Source of the DNA: Bartonella sp. M0177
GTDB lineage: Bacteria; Pseudomonadota; Alphaproteobacteria; Rhizobiales; Rhizobiaceae
Assembly (NCBI RefSeq): GCF_016102285.1
Contig: NZ_JACFOY010000002.1
Span: 62,001-126,000, forward strand
Length of the DNA: 64,000 nt
Direction of reading: 5' to 3'
Of this stretch, positions 43,290-52,858 are shown one piece after another. Position numbers and translations under genes: made by a program. The number at the start of each line of letters is the position of its first letter. Positions within the stretch are counted from its first letter, which is position 1. The notes under the pieces are model-generated. The model was not told where the DNA came from and did not search any database. It worked only from the letters and a program-made list of their open reading frames with translations.

Positions 43290-43371
43290 TAATTGTCAAG
43301 GATGCGCAGCAGTCATCAAAGCCGCAATTGTAGCTCGAAAACCGATCGATATGGAACCGAGAAAAGTCCAT
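43255..43371 (-). CDS. Leader peptide of asd, 38 residues
   Basis: The short ORF starts at ATG 43371, seven bases after a strong AAGGAG site (43384-43379), and ends at TGA 43257-43255. A sigma70-like promoter is just ahead. The peptide starts MDFSRFHIDRFSS and ends TIIGHKKTTKKII, so the last 13 codons hold four Ile, four Lys and three Thr. These are the amino acids made from aspartate semialdehyde. Self-complementary GC-rich sequence follows within 20 bases of the stop. Layout and codon content are those of an attenuation leader peptide. I do not recall a published description for asd. Confidence 0.7.
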   Translation of the reverse strand: MDFSRFHIDRFSSYNCGFDDCCASLTIIGHKKTTKKII

Positions 43372-43394
43372 TGTTAAACTCCTTGATCGCATTG

Positions 43395-43422
43395 GTTTTA
43401 GCTTATTTTCAACCTCTGTCAA
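43395..43422 (-). promoter_or_regulatory. Promoter of the asd leader
   Basis: On the minus strand TTGACA (43422-43417) and TAAAAC (43400-43395) are 16 bp apart. The predicted start site is near 43388, just before the AAGGAG of the leader ORF. The -35 is perfect, the -10 matches 4 of 6. Confidence 0.6.
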
Positions 43423-43656
43423 GAAACACAATAATAATCGGTTATTTTTTCATGTTGAATTTTTTTGGGCTCGACAAGTTCCATAAGAAAAATAGGTCAT
43501 TTTATCAGAATTAAGGACAAAATTTTTCTCCTCAACAAAGCTTGAATTTCACGCAATTGAAAGAGGAAGTTTTGAGCAGCAAAAACTTTCGGCATTTTCA
43601 ATGCCTATAAAATCGGGTGTTCAATATCCAATTGCAATAGAGCCCTTTAGAAATGC

Positions 43657-43687
43657 ACAAAAAGCGGTGTTTTCCCACCGCTTTTCG
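43657..43687 (-). terminator. Terminator of leuB
   Basis: A perfect 10-bp stem AAAAGCGGTG / CACCGCTTTT (43660-43669, 43676-43685) has five T on the minus-strand side, about 130 bases after the leuB stop. Confidence 0.85.
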
Positions 43688-43741
43688 GGACTGATCTTCA
43701 TTCAAAGAACAAATTGATAAATGTTTTTGGCAGCATTCGAG

Positions 43742-43770
43742 CTTGACCGGTTTTAATCCGGTCAAGTTTT
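43742..43770. terminator. Inverted repeat just after leuB
   Basis: CTTGACCGG (43742-43750) / CCGGTCAAG (43758-43766) is a perfect 9-bp stem. The T-run is on the plus strand (TTTTATT), away from leuB, so for leuB it may act only as a 3'-end structure. Confidence 0.5.
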
Positions 43771-43813
43771 ATTCACGAAAGTCTATTCATTAATCCTGTC
43801 AGGAAAGCCGGTT

Positions 43814-44926
43814 TCAAGCAACCATCGTTTTGAACTTTTGCAAAATGGCATCACCCATTTCACTGGTGGAAACTTTTTTCATGCCTTCCGAATAAATGTC
43901 GGCTGTGCGTACACCATCATCAAGAACGGCAGAAATCGCTTTTTCCAACCGGTCGGCTTCCGCACCCATGAGGAAAGAATAGCGCAGGCACATAGCAAGT
44001 GACGCTATCATTGCGATAGGATTGGCAATGCCTTTTCCGGCAATGTCGGGAGCAGAGCCATGAACCGGTTCGTAAAGCGCATGGCGTTTACCGGTTTTCT
44101 TGTCTTCTTCGCCAAGAGAGGCAGAAGGCAACATGCCGAGCGACCCCGTAAGCATGGCGGCAATATCGGAGAAAATATCGCCGAATAGATTATCGGTTAC
44201 AATAACATCGAACTGCTTGGGCGCGCGCACCAATTGCATGCCGCCGGAATCGGCCAGCATGTGTTCAAGCGTTACATCCTTATAGTCTTTGTCATGAACC
44301 TCTGTAACGACTTCGTTCCAGAGAATGCCGGTTTTCATGACATTGTGTTTTTCAAGAGAAGTCACTTTGTTTTTGCGGGTGCGGGCAAGGTCGAAAGCAA
44401 CTCTTGCAATGCGGTCGATCTCGTAAGTATCGTAAATCTGGGTATCGATTGCGCGTTTTTGCCCATGGCCGAGGTCGATAATTTCTTTCGGTTCGCCAAA
44501 ATAGACGCCGCCAGTGAGTTCTCGTACAATCAATATATCAAGCCCGTCAACAAGCTCACGTTTGAGCGAGGAGGCAGACGCAAGCGAGGGGTAGCAAATG
44601 GCCGGTCGCAAATTGGCAAACAGACCGAGATCTTTACGCAACCGCAACAACCCCGCTTCGGGTCTTACCTCATAAGGAACCTTTGCCCATTTCGGGCCAC
44701 CAACAGCACCAAAAAGCACAGCATCGGCTGCCAAAGCCCGTTTCATATCTTCTTCCGAAATGGCCGTGCCATAAGCATCATAAGCCGATCCGCCAACAAG
44801 CCCTTCTTCACACTCGAAATCAAGCCCGAGTTCTTTATCCATATAAGCAATGATTTTTTTAACTTCGGCCATCGACTCAACGCCGATTCCATCTCCGGGA
44901 AGAAGAAAGAGTTTTCTGGAAGCCAT
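43814..44926 (-). CDS. leuB: 3-isopropylmalate dehydrogenase
   Basis: The 370-residue enzyme starts [21 protein letters not shown] and contains [73 protein letters not shown] and [24 protein letters not shown], the full leucine-type isocitrate/isopropylmalate signature. It performs oxidative decarboxylation in leucine synthesis. leuC/leuD are not in the window. An AT-rich inverted repeat CTTTATA/TATAAAG lies upstream (44984-45001). Confidence 0.97.
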   Translation of the reverse strand: MASRKLFLLPGDGIGVESMAEVKKIIAYMDKELGLDFECEEGLVGGSAYDAYGTAISEEDMKRALAADAVLFGAVGGPKWAKVPYEVRPEAGLLRLRKDLGLFANLRPAICYPSLASASSLKRELVDGLDILIVRELTGGVYFGEPKEIIDLGHGQKRAIDTQIYDTYEIDRIARVAFDLARTRKNKVTSLEKHNVMKTGILWNEVVTEVHDKDYKDVTLEHMLADSGGMQLVRAPKQFDVIVTDNLFGDIFSDIAAMLTGSLGMLPSASLGEEDKKTGKRHALYEPVHGSAPDIAGKGIANPIAMIASLAMCLRYSFLMGAEADRLEKAISAVLDDGVRTADIYSEGMKKVSTSEMGDAILQKFKTMVA

Positions 44927-45084
44927 GATGATTGTGCCCTCTCAAATAATCAAAACAATCGGACAACAAAATTCCAAAGGTTCTTTATAACAATATAAAG
45001 GTTCACCCGCATGAATTGGAATAATGTGACCATTATTTCCGTTATAGCATGGTCTTTCGAAAGCGAAACAAGGTTTTGGAAAAA

Positions 45085-45276
45085 TTATATTTCGTTTTCT
45101 TCCAACGGGCGCGCTTCAGAGGCGAGCATAATCGGTATACCGTCACGAATAGGAAAAGCGAGCCGCGCCTTTTTGGAAACGAGTTCCTGCCTTTCTTTGT
45201 CAAAGTGGAGCTCTCCGCCCGTTACCGGACAGACCAGAAGTTCGAGCATTTTCGGGTCGGTAGTATATTTGACCAT
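45085..45276 (-). CDS. Trm112-family protein
   Basis: The 63-residue protein contains [54 protein letters not shown], the bacterial Trm112/UPF0434 pattern ([19 protein letters not shown]-like). In eukaryotes Trm112 activates methyltransferases; bacterial versions are presumed zinc-ribbon partners but here only one Cys remains. ATG 45276 is preferred to TTG 45279. Last of three genes CnoX - LON-domain - Trm112 in one direction. Confidence 0.92.
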   Translation of the reverse strand: MVKYTTDPKMLELLVCPVTGGELHFDKERQELVSKKARLAFPIRDGIPIMLASEARPLEENEI

Positions 45277-45319
45277 CAATCCACGTCCAATCCTTCGAAC
45301 CGCTAACGGCTAACGACGT

Positions 45320-45985
45320 TCAATTGAGCGGTTTATCATCACCATTGTGTTCCATGAGCGAGCGTTCTGTCAAAGCAACGAGGGTCGCAGCACGGGCAAC
45401 AATATCGGGTGCTTCAAGAAGTGCCTGCTTTTCGGCAGTGCCGAAAGGCGCCATGATAGCAAGCGCATTGACAAGCGATTCTGTCGGTGCCTGCATGATC
45501 GAATCCCAATCGGCTTCCATTTGGTGGGCATCAAGAAATTTTTCAAAAGTATCAAGAAGCTCTTCCCGATTGATTTTATCGCCTGCATCCGGTTGCTCGA
45601 CGAGGTCATTTTCATCAATCGTAATTTTGGCAATCCGGTAAGGTTTGTCACTTGCAATTTCTTTTTCAAGTTTGAAACGACAAACACCTTGTAAGCCGAT
45701 CATCAGCCGGCCATCTCCCGTTTCGGCAAAACTTGTGATGCGCCCGATACAGCCGGTTTTATAAAGCTCCGGCTTTTCGGCATTCTTTGGTTCCGGTTCC
45801 GGCTGGATAATGCCGATCAACCGGTTACCTTTTATTGCATCTTCAACAAGTTCAAGATAACGCGGCTCGAAAACATTAAGCGGCAAATAGCCATTCGGTA
45901 AAAGCAGAACCCCTTCGAGCGGAAACAGACCGATTTCGTCGGGCAGGTCTTTCACCTGAATATAGTGGGCATTTCCAGCTTTCAT
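45320..45985 (-). CDS. LON N-terminal (substrate-binding) domain protein
   Basis: The 221-residue protein consists of the LON N-domain alone: DEIGLFPLEGVLLLPNGYLPLNVFEPRYLELVEDAIKGNRLIGIIQP and GCIGRITSFAETGDGRLMIGLQGVCRFKL. A helical C-terminus follows, with no AAA+ or protease part. Free-standing versions are common in Rhizobiales, exact function unknown; binding of unfolded protein is likely. Second gene of the CnoX - LON - Trm112 group. Confidence 0.93.
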   Translation of the reverse strand: MKAGNAHYIQVKDLPDEIGLFPLEGVLLLPNGYLPLNVFEPRYLELVEDAIKGNRLIGIIQPEPEPKNAEKPELYKTGCIGRITSFAETGDGRLMIGLQGVCRFKLEKEIASDKPYRIAKITIDENDLVEQPDAGDKINREELLDTFEKFLDAHQMEADWDSIMQAPTESLVNALAIMAPFGTAEKQALLEAPDIVARAATLVALTERSLMEHNGDDKPLN

Positions 45986-46090
45986 TGTTTTTTATCGTCC
46001 AGAGCCATAACAGGTTACAAAATCTTGAGGAGATGTATTTCTATCGTCCCGATGGTGGTGAAAACTTGAGGGGAGCATAAAAGCACATCA

Positions 46091-47041
46091 TCAAGAAAAC
46101 AATAATGATGACAGTTTTCTACGCGCGGTCAATGTCGCCGGATCCATTGCACCCCAGGCTTCAAAAAACTGCAATAATTGCTTTCTTGCGCCGTCATCAT
46201 TCCACGTTCTATCCGCTTTCATGATACCGAGTAGCAAATCGGCCGCATCATCCCGTTTGTTTTCAGCATTATAAACAAGAGCAAGGTCATAGGCCGCCTG
46301 ATAATCTTTCGGATTTTCGGCAATACGTTTTTTCAATGCCGTCGGGTCGCCCAATTTGGCGGTTTCTTCTTTAAGAGCAATTTTCGCTTCGACAGCGCGA
46401 ATGGCAGGGTCGGACTTTTTGGCATCCGGCACAGCTTTGAGAATGCCTTTTGCCTGATCAAGTTCGCCATGTTCGACAAGCATATCGGCAAAAGCGGCAA
46501 TAACCGTGACGTTATCAGGTGACTGTTTCAGAATTTGCGCATAAAAAGTAGCAGCCCCCGTCACATCGCCACTTTTGCGCAATTCATTGGCTGTCTCCAA
46601 AGCTTCGTCAATTGCTGCTTCTTTTTCGTTACCCGTTAGTTTTGCAACAAATTTCTTGACTTCGCTTTCCGGCACTGCCCCCATAAAACCGTCAACAGGG
46701 TGGCCGTCAACAAAAGCAATGACGGCAGGCACCGAGCGTATTCCCATCTGTCCGGGAATGGCCGGATGTTTATCAATGTCAAGTTTGACGAGTTTGACAG
46801 CGCCTTTTGCTCCCCTGACGACTTTTTCAAGAACAGGCCCCAATTGTTTGCACGGGTTGCACCATGTTGCCCAAAAATCAACGATAACAGGTTGTTTTTT
46901 TGATTCGACAAGGACATCCTTTGAAAAATCGGCCGTTGTTGTATCCTTGATGACAGAATTATCTGCCCCGCCTGTTTGATTGGCCAAATTTACATTTGCA
47001 TTCATTTGCCCGCCTTGTGGCGCAAAAGGATTGTCACTCAT
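46091..47041 (-). CDS. cnoX: Thioredoxin-TPR co-chaperone, CnoX/YbbN type
   Basis: The 316-residue protein has a ~40-residue flexible N-terminus and a thioredoxin domain with active site FWATWCNPCKQL and cis-Pro loop IRSVPAVIAF. A C-terminal TPR-like helical domain (about residues 150-310; NELRKSGDVTGAATFYAQIL..., LALVYNAENKRDDAADLLL) completes the CnoX architecture. It keeps both active-site cysteines, unlike E. coli YbbN. CnoX proteins protect substrates from oxidation and hand them to GroEL. ATG 47041 with AGGA upstream. Confidence 0.92.
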   Translation of the reverse strand: MSDNPFAPQGGQMNANVNLANQTGGADNSVIKDTTTADFSKDVLVESKKQPVIVDFWATWCNPCKQLGPVLEKVVRGAKGAVKLVKLDIDKHPAIPGQMGIRSVPAVIAFVDGHPVDGFMGAVPESEVKKFVAKLTGNEKEAAIDEALETANELRKSGDVTGAATFYAQILKQSPDNVTVIAAFADMLVEHGELDQAKGILKAVPDAKKSDPAIRAVEAKIALKEETAKLGDPTALKKRIAENPKDYQAAYDLALVYNAENKRDDAADLLLGIMKADRTWNDDGARKQLLQFFEAWGAMDPATLTARRKLSSLLFS

Positions 47042-47111
47042 TATCAAGTCCTGTTTCTTACGAAATGTCTATTCGTTTCTATTCTCAAAATCGTGCCTTT
47101 GGATACGAATT

Positions 47112-47618
47112 TCAACCCTCTTCCTCTGAAACCTGAATAATAAGCGGTTCGTGATTTGTGGCGCGAACAAATTTTACAAGATCTTCTCGCGCAATCGATG
47201 TGGTCGCCTCGTTGGTCATCGGGTGGCAATTGATAACGGGCTGATCATAAAGGGCCTCATCAAGAATAAATGTCACATGATTTTCCTTGTCATTTATCAG
47301 GCCGAAAACGCTGACAGCCCCCGGATAAAGGCCGAGATATTCGGAAAGTTTTTCAGGGCTGCCAAAGGAAAGGCGCCCCGATGCACCGATTTTATCATGA
47401 AGATGCTTAAGGTCGACAACCGAATGTGCGCCGAGTGTCACCAGAAAATAATGCCCCTTCTTATCTTTCAGAAACAGATTCTTGGTATGGGCGCCGGGAA
47501 TATTTTGTTTAATATTTTCGCCTTCTTTAACGGTAAAGACCGCCGGATGGGTTGTTGTTTTGACATGAATGCCAAGTGTTTTTAGAAAATCCAATAATTC
47601 CTGTTTTCCTGCTGGCAT
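47112..47618 (-). CDS. Prolyl-tRNA editing-type deacylase, PrdX/YbaK-like
   Basis: The 168-residue protein contains HPAVFTVKEGENIKQNIPGAHTKNLFLKDKKGHYFLVTLGAHSVVDLKHLHDKIGASGRLSFGSPEKLSEYLGLYPGAVSVFGLIND, matching the stand-alone ProX/PrdX deacylase (conserved K in KNLFLKD and the GAVSVFGL motif). It should hydrolyse mischarged Ala-tRNAPro. Single-domain protein; divergent from crcB. Confidence 0.93.
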   Translation of the reverse strand: MPAGKQELLDFLKTLGIHVKTTTHPAVFTVKEGENIKQNIPGAHTKNLFLKDKKGHYFLVTLGAHSVVDLKHLHDKIGASGRLSFGSPEKLSEYLGLYPGAVSVFGLINDKENHVTFILDEALYDQPVINCHPMTNEATTSIAREDLVKFVRATNHEPLIIQVSEEEG

Positions 47619-47754
47619 TTTTAGTCCTTTATTTTGTTTTTTTGGGCATTCTGTTTTAAATCGCCATGTTAATTTATGGCATGAAATTTTTATGTCGGCA
47701 TTTTATTTGATGCTCGAATTGAAATAGTTTTCCTTCCTTTAAGGGGATTATCCG

Positions 47755-48138
47755 ATGACTGCAACATTATGGGTGGCTTTTGGCGGTGCACTGGGCACAG
47801 TTTTACGTTACTGGTTATCGCTTCTCATGGTTCCGGTCAGCAAAAATCTGCCATGGGGAACAATTCTTATCAATATTGTCGGGTCTTTTGTGATCGCATT
47901 TTTTGGCGTTATCACTCTTGCAGAGGCAAAATGGCCGGTGAGCGAGAACATCCGGCTCTTTGTCATGGTGGGGATTTGCGGCGGCTTTACAACCTTTTCT
48001 TCCTTCAGCTTGCAAAGCTTCGAACTTTTGAAAAAAGGCGCAGTCGGTGAGGCCTTTTTCAATATTATTGTTTCTGTCGTCTTTTGTCTTTTCGCGACAG
48101 CTTTGGGATTTTATCTTGGCAGCAAGATCAATCATTAG
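47755..48138 (+). CDS. crcB: Fluoride exporter CrcB (Fluc)
   Basis: The 127-residue protein has four TM helices and all Fluc hallmarks: GALGTVLRYWLS, PWGTILINIVGSFVIAFF and GICGGFTTFSSFSLQSFEL. It forms dual-topology dimers that release fluoride. The ATG follows AAGGGG. Only one crcB copy is visible. No fluoride riboswitch is recognisable in the 136-base upstream gap. Confidence 0.95.
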   Translation: MTATLWVAFGGALGTVLRYWLSLLMVPVSKNLPWGTILINIVGSFVIAFFGVITLAEAKWPVSENIRLFVMVGICGGFTTFSSFSLQSFELLKKGAVGEAFFNIIVSVVFCLFATALGFYLGSKINH

Positions 48139-48311
48139 AAAATTACAAAAACAAAACGGCTTTACAGTGATTATCACAATTAATTGTCATGAACATATGG
48201 GCTAAATATTCCGACTTAGTCGGGGGAAATGATTTTTTGAGGATGACTTCACTTTGAAGATCGGCTAGAACCGGTGCCATGTCAGGGAGGGGTAAATTAA
48301 CCTTTCCCATC

Positions 48312-48500
48312 TTTTTGCGGGAGAGTGTAAAAATACAGTCAACCGTGTTTTGGCCGCCGAAGGGGAAAACAGCCCGTAATCTCTCAGGCACAAGGAACCG
48401 TAAAAAGATCAAGACAGCTCTGGAAAGTCGGGTTTATCCCGCGCCGAAGGTGTAAGTGGAGGGGAGAGCTTTCCACAAGTCTCTCAGGCTCAAGACAGAG
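48312..48500 (+). promoter_or_regulatory. Tandem glycine riboswitch
   Basis: Two glycine aptamers are in series. Aptamer 1: P1 TTTTTGCGG (48312-48320) with CCGTAAAAA (48398-48406), then the conserved GGGAGAGTG, GCCGCCGAAGGGG and CTCTCAGGCA segments. Aptamer 2: P1 CTCTG (48418-48422) with CAGAG (48496-48500), and conserved GCGCCGAAGGTG and CTCTCAGGCTCAAG. Order and spacing match the classical gcv riboswitch, which turns the glycine cleavage operon on when glycine binds. Confidence 0.96.
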
Positions 48501-48508
48501 GGGTGTGA

Positions 48509-48531
48509 AATAGATACATTGTGTATCTATT
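48509..48531 (+). promoter_or_regulatory. Hairpin in the riboswitch expression platform
   Basis: A perfect 10-bp stem AATAGATACA / TGTATCTATT has a 3-base loop and sits 9 bases after the second aptamer and 21 bases before the gcvT ATG. No T-run follows, so it is not a normal terminator. It may shape access to the CGGAG ribosome site of gcvT. Confidence 0.6.
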
Positions 48532-48552
48532 GGCGCAACCTCGGAGCAATTT

Positions 48553-49659
48553 ATGGGCAACTCTCAAGAAGACCTTAAAACTTTGCCGCTTTTTCATATG
48601 CATGAAAAAGCCGGAGCCAAATTCGGCAATTTTGCCGGATGGAACATGCCGCTCACTTACCCGCTCGGTGTTATGAAAGAGCATTTGCATACGCGTGCCC
48701 ATGCGGGTCTGTTCGATATTTCTCATATGAAACTGATACTGGTTGAAGGAAATGGTGCAGCCGACTTTCTGTCAAAAGCCCTGCCGCTTGATGCCGAAGC
48801 ACTGCAAATCGGCCAGTCGCGTTATAACTACCTTTTGAATGAAGAGGCCGGCATCCTTGACGATCTCATTGTCACCCGCCTTGGCGAAAAACGTTTTATG
48901 GTTGTTGCCAATGCCGGTAATGCGAACGCCGACATCGCCGAACTTCAAAAACGTTCCCACGGGTTTGACTGCACTATCGAACCGCTTGAACGCGTGTTTC
49001 TGGCGTTACAAGGGCCAGAAGCTGCCGATGTCATCAAAAAAGCCGGTTTACCCGGTAACGAACTTCAGTTCATGCATGGTTTTGAGCCAAAGAAAAACTG
49101 GTTTATGACTCGTTCGGGCTATACCGGCGAAGATGGATTTGAAATCGGCCTGCCGGTTAATGAAGCTGAAACACTTGCCGAAAAACTGTTGAACGACCCG
49201 CGCGTGACATGGATCGGCCTTGCCGCACGCGACAGTCTGCGACTTGAAGCGGGCTTGTGTCTCCATGGCAATGACATTACCGCAAAAACCAATCCGGTTG
49301 AAGCGGCAATTACCTGGGCGGTTACCAAACCGGTGCGTGAGAAGGGTGAATTTTTCGGTGCCAAGGCTTTTCTTGAAGCGTTGAAAAATGGTGCAACACG
49401 CCGCCGCGTCGGTTTGATGCCGGAAACACGCCAGCCGGTGCGCGCCGGTGCAGAAATTTTTGACAAGTCGGGCAAACTTGTCGGTCACGTTACATCAGGT
49501 GGCTTCGGCCCGTCATTCAATGGTCCGGTTGCAATGGGTTATGTTGCAATCGACCTAGCAAAAGCCGGAACCGAGCTTGAAACAGAAGTTCGCGGTAAGA
49601 AAATACCGCTTGTTGTCCACACACTTCCCTTTGTCGAACATCGTTATTTTAAAGGATAA
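48553..49659 (+). CDS. gcvT: Glycine cleavage system T protein (aminomethyltransferase)
   Basis: The 368-residue protein has [45 protein letters not shown]-like N-terminal motifs, the folate-binding [29 protein letters not shown] and [21 protein letters not shown]. It transfers the methylene group from the H-protein-bound intermediate to tetrahydrofolate and releases ammonia. First gene of gcvTHP under the glycine riboswitch; gcvH starts 5 bases after its stop. Confidence 0.97.
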   Translation: MGNSQEDLKTLPLFHMHEKAGAKFGNFAGWNMPLTYPLGVMKEHLHTRAHAGLFDISHMKLILVEGNGAADFLSKALPLDAEALQIGQSRYNYLLNEEAGILDDLIVTRLGEKRFMVVANAGNANADIAELQKRSHGFDCTIEPLERVFLALQGPEAADVIKKAGLPGNELQFMHGFEPKKNWFMTRSGYTGEDGFEIGLPVNEAETLAEKLLNDPRVTWIGLAARDSLRLEAGLCLHGNDITAKTNPVEAAITWAVTKPVREKGEFFGAKAFLEALKNGATRRRVGLMPETRQPVRAGAEIFDKSGKLVGHVTSGGFGPSFNGPVAMGYVAIDLAKAGTELETEVRGKKIPLVVHTLPFVEHRYFKG

Positions 49660-49664
49660 AACAC

Positions 49665-50033
49665 ATGGTTAAACTGTATTTCACCGAAGATCATGAATGG
49701 ATCAGTCTTGATGGTGATCTTGCAACGGTCGGTATCACAAACCATGCTCAGGAGCAGCTTGGCGACCTGGTTTTCGTCGAATTGCCGGAAGTCGGTAGCA
49801 CTGTCAAAAAGGGCGACTCTGTTGCCGTTGTCGAATCGGTCAAGGCTGCATCCGACGTTTTTTCACCGGTTGATGGCACGATCAGCGAAGTCAACGAAGC
49901 TTTGAGCGATGATCCGGCACTCGTTAACCAGAAGGCAGAAAAAGAAGGCTGGTTGTGGAAGATGAAAATTTCCGACGCAAGCCAGCTTGATAACCTGATG
50001 GATGAAGCCGGCTATATCGCAATGATTGGATAA
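49665..50033 (+). CDS. gcvH: Glycine cleavage system H protein
   Basis: The 122-residue lipoyl carrier contains [42 protein letters not shown] and lipoyl-lysine Lys60 in [17 protein letters not shown]. It shuttles the aminomethyl group between P, T and L proteins. It lies 5 bases after gcvT and 4 bases before gcvP. Confidence 0.98.
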   Translation: MVKLYFTEDHEWISLDGDLATVGITNHAQEQLGDLVFVELPEVGSTVKKGDSVAVVESVKAASDVFSPVDGTISEVNEALSDDPALVNQKAEKEGWLWKMKISDASQLDNLMDEAGYIAMIG

Positions 50034-50037
50034 TAAA

Positions 50038-52833
50038 ATGCAGGAACTTCCATTTTCATCACGCCATATCGGGCCGCGGCCCGAAGAGGCAAAGGCAATG
50101 CTGCATAAATTGGGGCTCGGTTCTCTTGAGGAACTGGTCGAGCAGGCAGTGCCGAACGCAATCAGGCTTCAACACCCGCTTCAATTGCCAAAAGCTGTAA
50201 GTGAAGGGGCAGCTCTTCACGAGCTTCACGCTATGATGGAACAGAACCGTCTCCATAAAAGCTTTATCGGGCAAGGCTATTATGGCACTTTTGTTCCCTC
50301 TGTTATTTTACGCAATCTTTTTGAAAATCCGGCCTGGTACACTGCCTATACGCCCTATCAGGCAGAAATCAGTCAGGGGCGGCTTGAAATGTTGTTCAAT
50401 TTCCAGACTCTTGTCTGCGAATTGACAGGCTTGCCGATTGCGGCAGCCTCGCTTCTTGATGAGGCGACATCACTTGCCGAAGCAAACGCCGTTGCCGTGC
50501 GCTTTTCGCGCAATAAAAAAACCGCGATTTCTGTATTTGGCGAACTTCACCCGCAAACTTTGGCAGTAGCCCAGACAAGGGCTGAAACGCAAGGTTACGA
50601 GATCGGGTTAGAGAGCGAGATTACCGACAAGACAGCGGCAATCGTTTTGCCATGGCCCGACACAAAGGGGCGTTTTATCGATCATAGCGATGTCATCAAA
50701 AAGGCCAAAGCCAAAGGTGCATTGGTTATCGTTGTGGCTGATCCTCTGGCTTTGACAATCATGGAAGCGCCTGCCCTTTGGGGAGCCGATATGGTTGTGG
50801 GCTCGATGCAACGTTTCGGCGTGCCAATGGGATTTGGCGGTCCACATGCCGGTTATCTGGCGGTATCCGAAGCCCTGACACGTATGATTCCGGGGCGCAT
50901 TGTCGGACAGTCGATTGATACAAAAGGGCGGGTTGCCTACCGTCTTGCTTTGCAGACACGTGAACAACATATCCGCCGCGACAAAGCAACGTCGAATATT
51001 TGTACCGCTCAGGCACTCCTTGCCAATATGGCAACAGCTTTTGCTGTCTGGCATGGTCCGGAAGGTTTGCAGGCGATTGCCAACCGCGTTCATGATCTTG
51101 CAAGCCGGTTCGGTGACAGTGTCAAAGATGCGGGCTTTTCTCTTGCCGGTGAGCATTATTTCGATTGTGTAACCGTCAATGTTTCCGGCAAAGCGGATGA
51201 ACTGCAACAAAAGGCGGAAAGTGATGGCCGTCTCATACGCGTTATCGACAAGGATACGGTTTCCATCAATTTTGATGAACTATCCGATGAAGAAGACGCA
51301 AAAGCACTTGCCAAGCTTTTCGGTGCAACGCTCAGTGATAAAGCTCCGTCGAAACTCTTGGGCAAAAAACGCGATGGTTCCTTTTTAAGCCAGCCGTTTT
51401 TCCATGCTGTGCAATCGGAAACCGAAATGATGCGCTTTTTGCGCCGCCTTGCCGATAAAGATCTGGCACTTGACCGCGCTATGATTCCGCTCGGTTCCTG
51501 CACCATGAAATTGAATGCTGCCGCCGAGATGATGCCTTTAAGCTGGCCGAAGGTTGCAAATCTTCATCCCTTTGCCCCGAAGACCGATAGTCGCGGCTAT
51601 CAGCAGCTTATTTCCGAACTTGAAAAATGGTTGTGTGAAATTACCGGCTTCAGCGCCATTTCATTCCAGCCCAATTCCGGCGCACAAGGTGAATATACCG
51701 GTCTTCTTGCCATTCGCCGTTATCATGACAAAAACGGCGAACATAATCGCAATATCTGTCTTATTCCGGCTTCTGCCCATGGCACAAATCCGGCTTCGGC
51801 ACATATGGCCGGTATGGAAGTGGTTGTGGTCGATTGTCTGGGTGACGGTGACGTTGATGTCGAGGATTTGCGCAAAAAAGCCGTCGAACACAAAGACAAT
51901 CTTGCTGCTTTGATGATTACCTATCCGTCAACCCACGGGGTTTATGAAGAAAGTATCAAAGAGATTTGCAAGATTATCCATGAGAATGGCGGGCAAGTCT
52001 ATTTTGACGGTGCAAATCTCAATGCGTTGGTTGCTCTCGCCCGTCCGGCTGATGTCGGCGCGGATGTTTGCCACATGAATTTGCATAAAACTTTTGCCAT
52101 TCCTCATGGCGGCGGTGGTCCGGGTGTCGGACCGATCGGTGTTTCAAAACATCTTCAACCTTTCGTTCCCGGTCACGCACTGTTTTCGACAAGCCATGCC
52201 GTTTCGGCAGCACCTTTCGGCAGCGCTTCAATTCTCACAATCACATGGATGTATATCCGTATGATGGGCGCCGAAGGGCTGAAACTTGCGACCGAAAACG
52301 CAATTTTGAATGCAAACTACATTGCAGAACAGCTTTCTGCGGCCTATCCGATCCTTTACAAAGGAAAAAGAGGGCGTGTTGCGCATGAATGTATTGTCGA
52401 TACGCGTGTCCTCAAGGATAATTACGGCATCACCGTCGACGATGTCGCCAAACGTCTGATTGATTATGGTTTTCATGCTCCGACGATGTCGTTTCCGGTT
52501 CCCGGAACATTGATGATCGAACCCACAGAATCCGAACCGAAATCGGAAATTGACAGGCTGTGCAACGCCCTTCTTGCCATTTCCGAAGAAGCCAAAAAAG
52601 TGGGTGAGGGTGTCTGGCCGAAGGATGATAATCCGCTCGTCAATGCGCCGCATGTCCTGGCCGATACCATTGATGACAACTGGTCACATGCTTATTCGCG
52701 CAAAATTGCGGCACTTCCCGATCCTGCTCAGGATCCGGCAGATAAATATTGGCCGCCGGTTTCACGCATTGATAATGTGGCCGGTGACAGGCACCTTATT
52801 TGTTCCTGTCCGCCACTTTCCAATTATCGTTAA
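50038..52833 (+). CDS. gcvP: Glycine dehydrogenase (decarboxylating), P protein
   Basis: The 931-residue single-chain P protein starts [22 protein letters not shown]. It contains [16 protein letters not shown], the PLP-lysine region [16 protein letters not shown] and [19 protein letters not shown] 50038 is used, since the in-frame TTG at 50026 lies inside gcvH. It decarboxylates glycine and loads the H protein. The operon ends in a strong terminator that overlaps the stop codon. Confidence 0.98.
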   Translation: MQELPFSSRHIGPRPEEAKAMLHKLGLGSLEELVEQAVPNAIRLQHPLQLPKAVSEGAALHELHAMMEQNRLHKSFIGQGYYGTFVPSVILRNLFENPAWYTAYTPYQAEISQGRLEMLFNFQTLVCELTGLPIAAASLLDEATSLAEANAVAVRFSRNKKTAISVFGELHPQTLAVAQTRAETQGYEIGLESEITDKTAAIVLPWPDTKGRFIDHSDVIKKAKAKGALVIVVADPLALTIMEAPALWGADMVVGSMQRFGVPMGFGGPHAGYLAVSEALTRMIPGRIVGQSIDTKGRVAYRLALQTREQHIRRDKATSNICTAQALLANMATAFAVWHGPEGLQAIANRVHDLASRFGDSVKDAGFSLAGEHYFDCVTVNVSGKADELQQKAESDGRLIRVIDKDTVSINFDELSDEEDAKALAKLFGATLSDKAPSKLLGKKRDGSFLSQPFFHAVQSETEMMRFLRRLADKDLALDRAMIPLGSCTMKLNAAAEMMPLSWPKVANLHPFAPKTDSRGYQQLISELEKWLCEITGFSAISFQPNSGAQGEYTGLLAIRRYHDKNGEHNRNICLIPASAHGTNPASAHMAGMEVVVVDCLGDGDVDVEDLRKKAVEHKDNLAALMITYPSTHGVYEESIKEICKIIHENGGQVYFDGANLNALVALARPADVGADVCHMNLHKTFAIPHGGGGPGVGPIGVSKHLQPFVPGHALFSTSHAVSAAPFGSASILTITWMYIRMMGAEGLKLATENAILNANYIAEQLSAAYPILYKGKRGRVAHECIVDTRVLKDNYGITVDDVAKRLIDYGFHAPTMSFPVPGTLMIEPTESEPKSEIDRLCNALLAISEEAKKVGEGVWPKDDNPLVNAPHVLADTIDDNWSHAYSRKIAALPDPAQDPADKYWPPVSRIDNVAGDRHLICSCPPLSNYR

Positions 52834-52858
52834 AAAAACCGGCTTCGGCCGGTTTTTT
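52833..52858 (+). terminator. Terminator of the gcv operon
   Basis: AAAAAACCGGC (52833-52843), tetraloop TTCG, GCCGGTTTTTT (52848-52858). It starts on the last base of the gcvP stop codon. Confidence 0.96.

Larger units (their letters stand above)
43372..43813. other. Intergenic region between leuB and the asd leader
   Basis: The 442 bases hold the asd-leader promoter (43395-43422) and the leuB terminator (43657-43687). A further perfect inverted repeat CTTGACCGG/CCGGTCAAG is at 43742-43766. No other gene seen. Confidence 0.7.
48139..48552. other. gcv leader region
   Basis: The 414 bases between crcB and gcvT are largely accounted for by the tandem glycine riboswitch (48312-48500) and its downstream hairpin. 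The first ~170 bases should hold the gcv promoter and the crcB 3' end; I found no clear terminator there. Confidence 0.7.

Noticed and set aside
44927-45084. Leucine leader peptide ahead of leuB
   Set aside because: No short ORF with Leu-rich codons and ribosome site was found; only an AT-rich inverted repeat is present.
47619-47754. Fluoride riboswitch upstream of crcB
   Set aside because: The conserved GGNGAUGG...CUGAUGRCUCC pattern is absent; the gap is short and A/T-rich.
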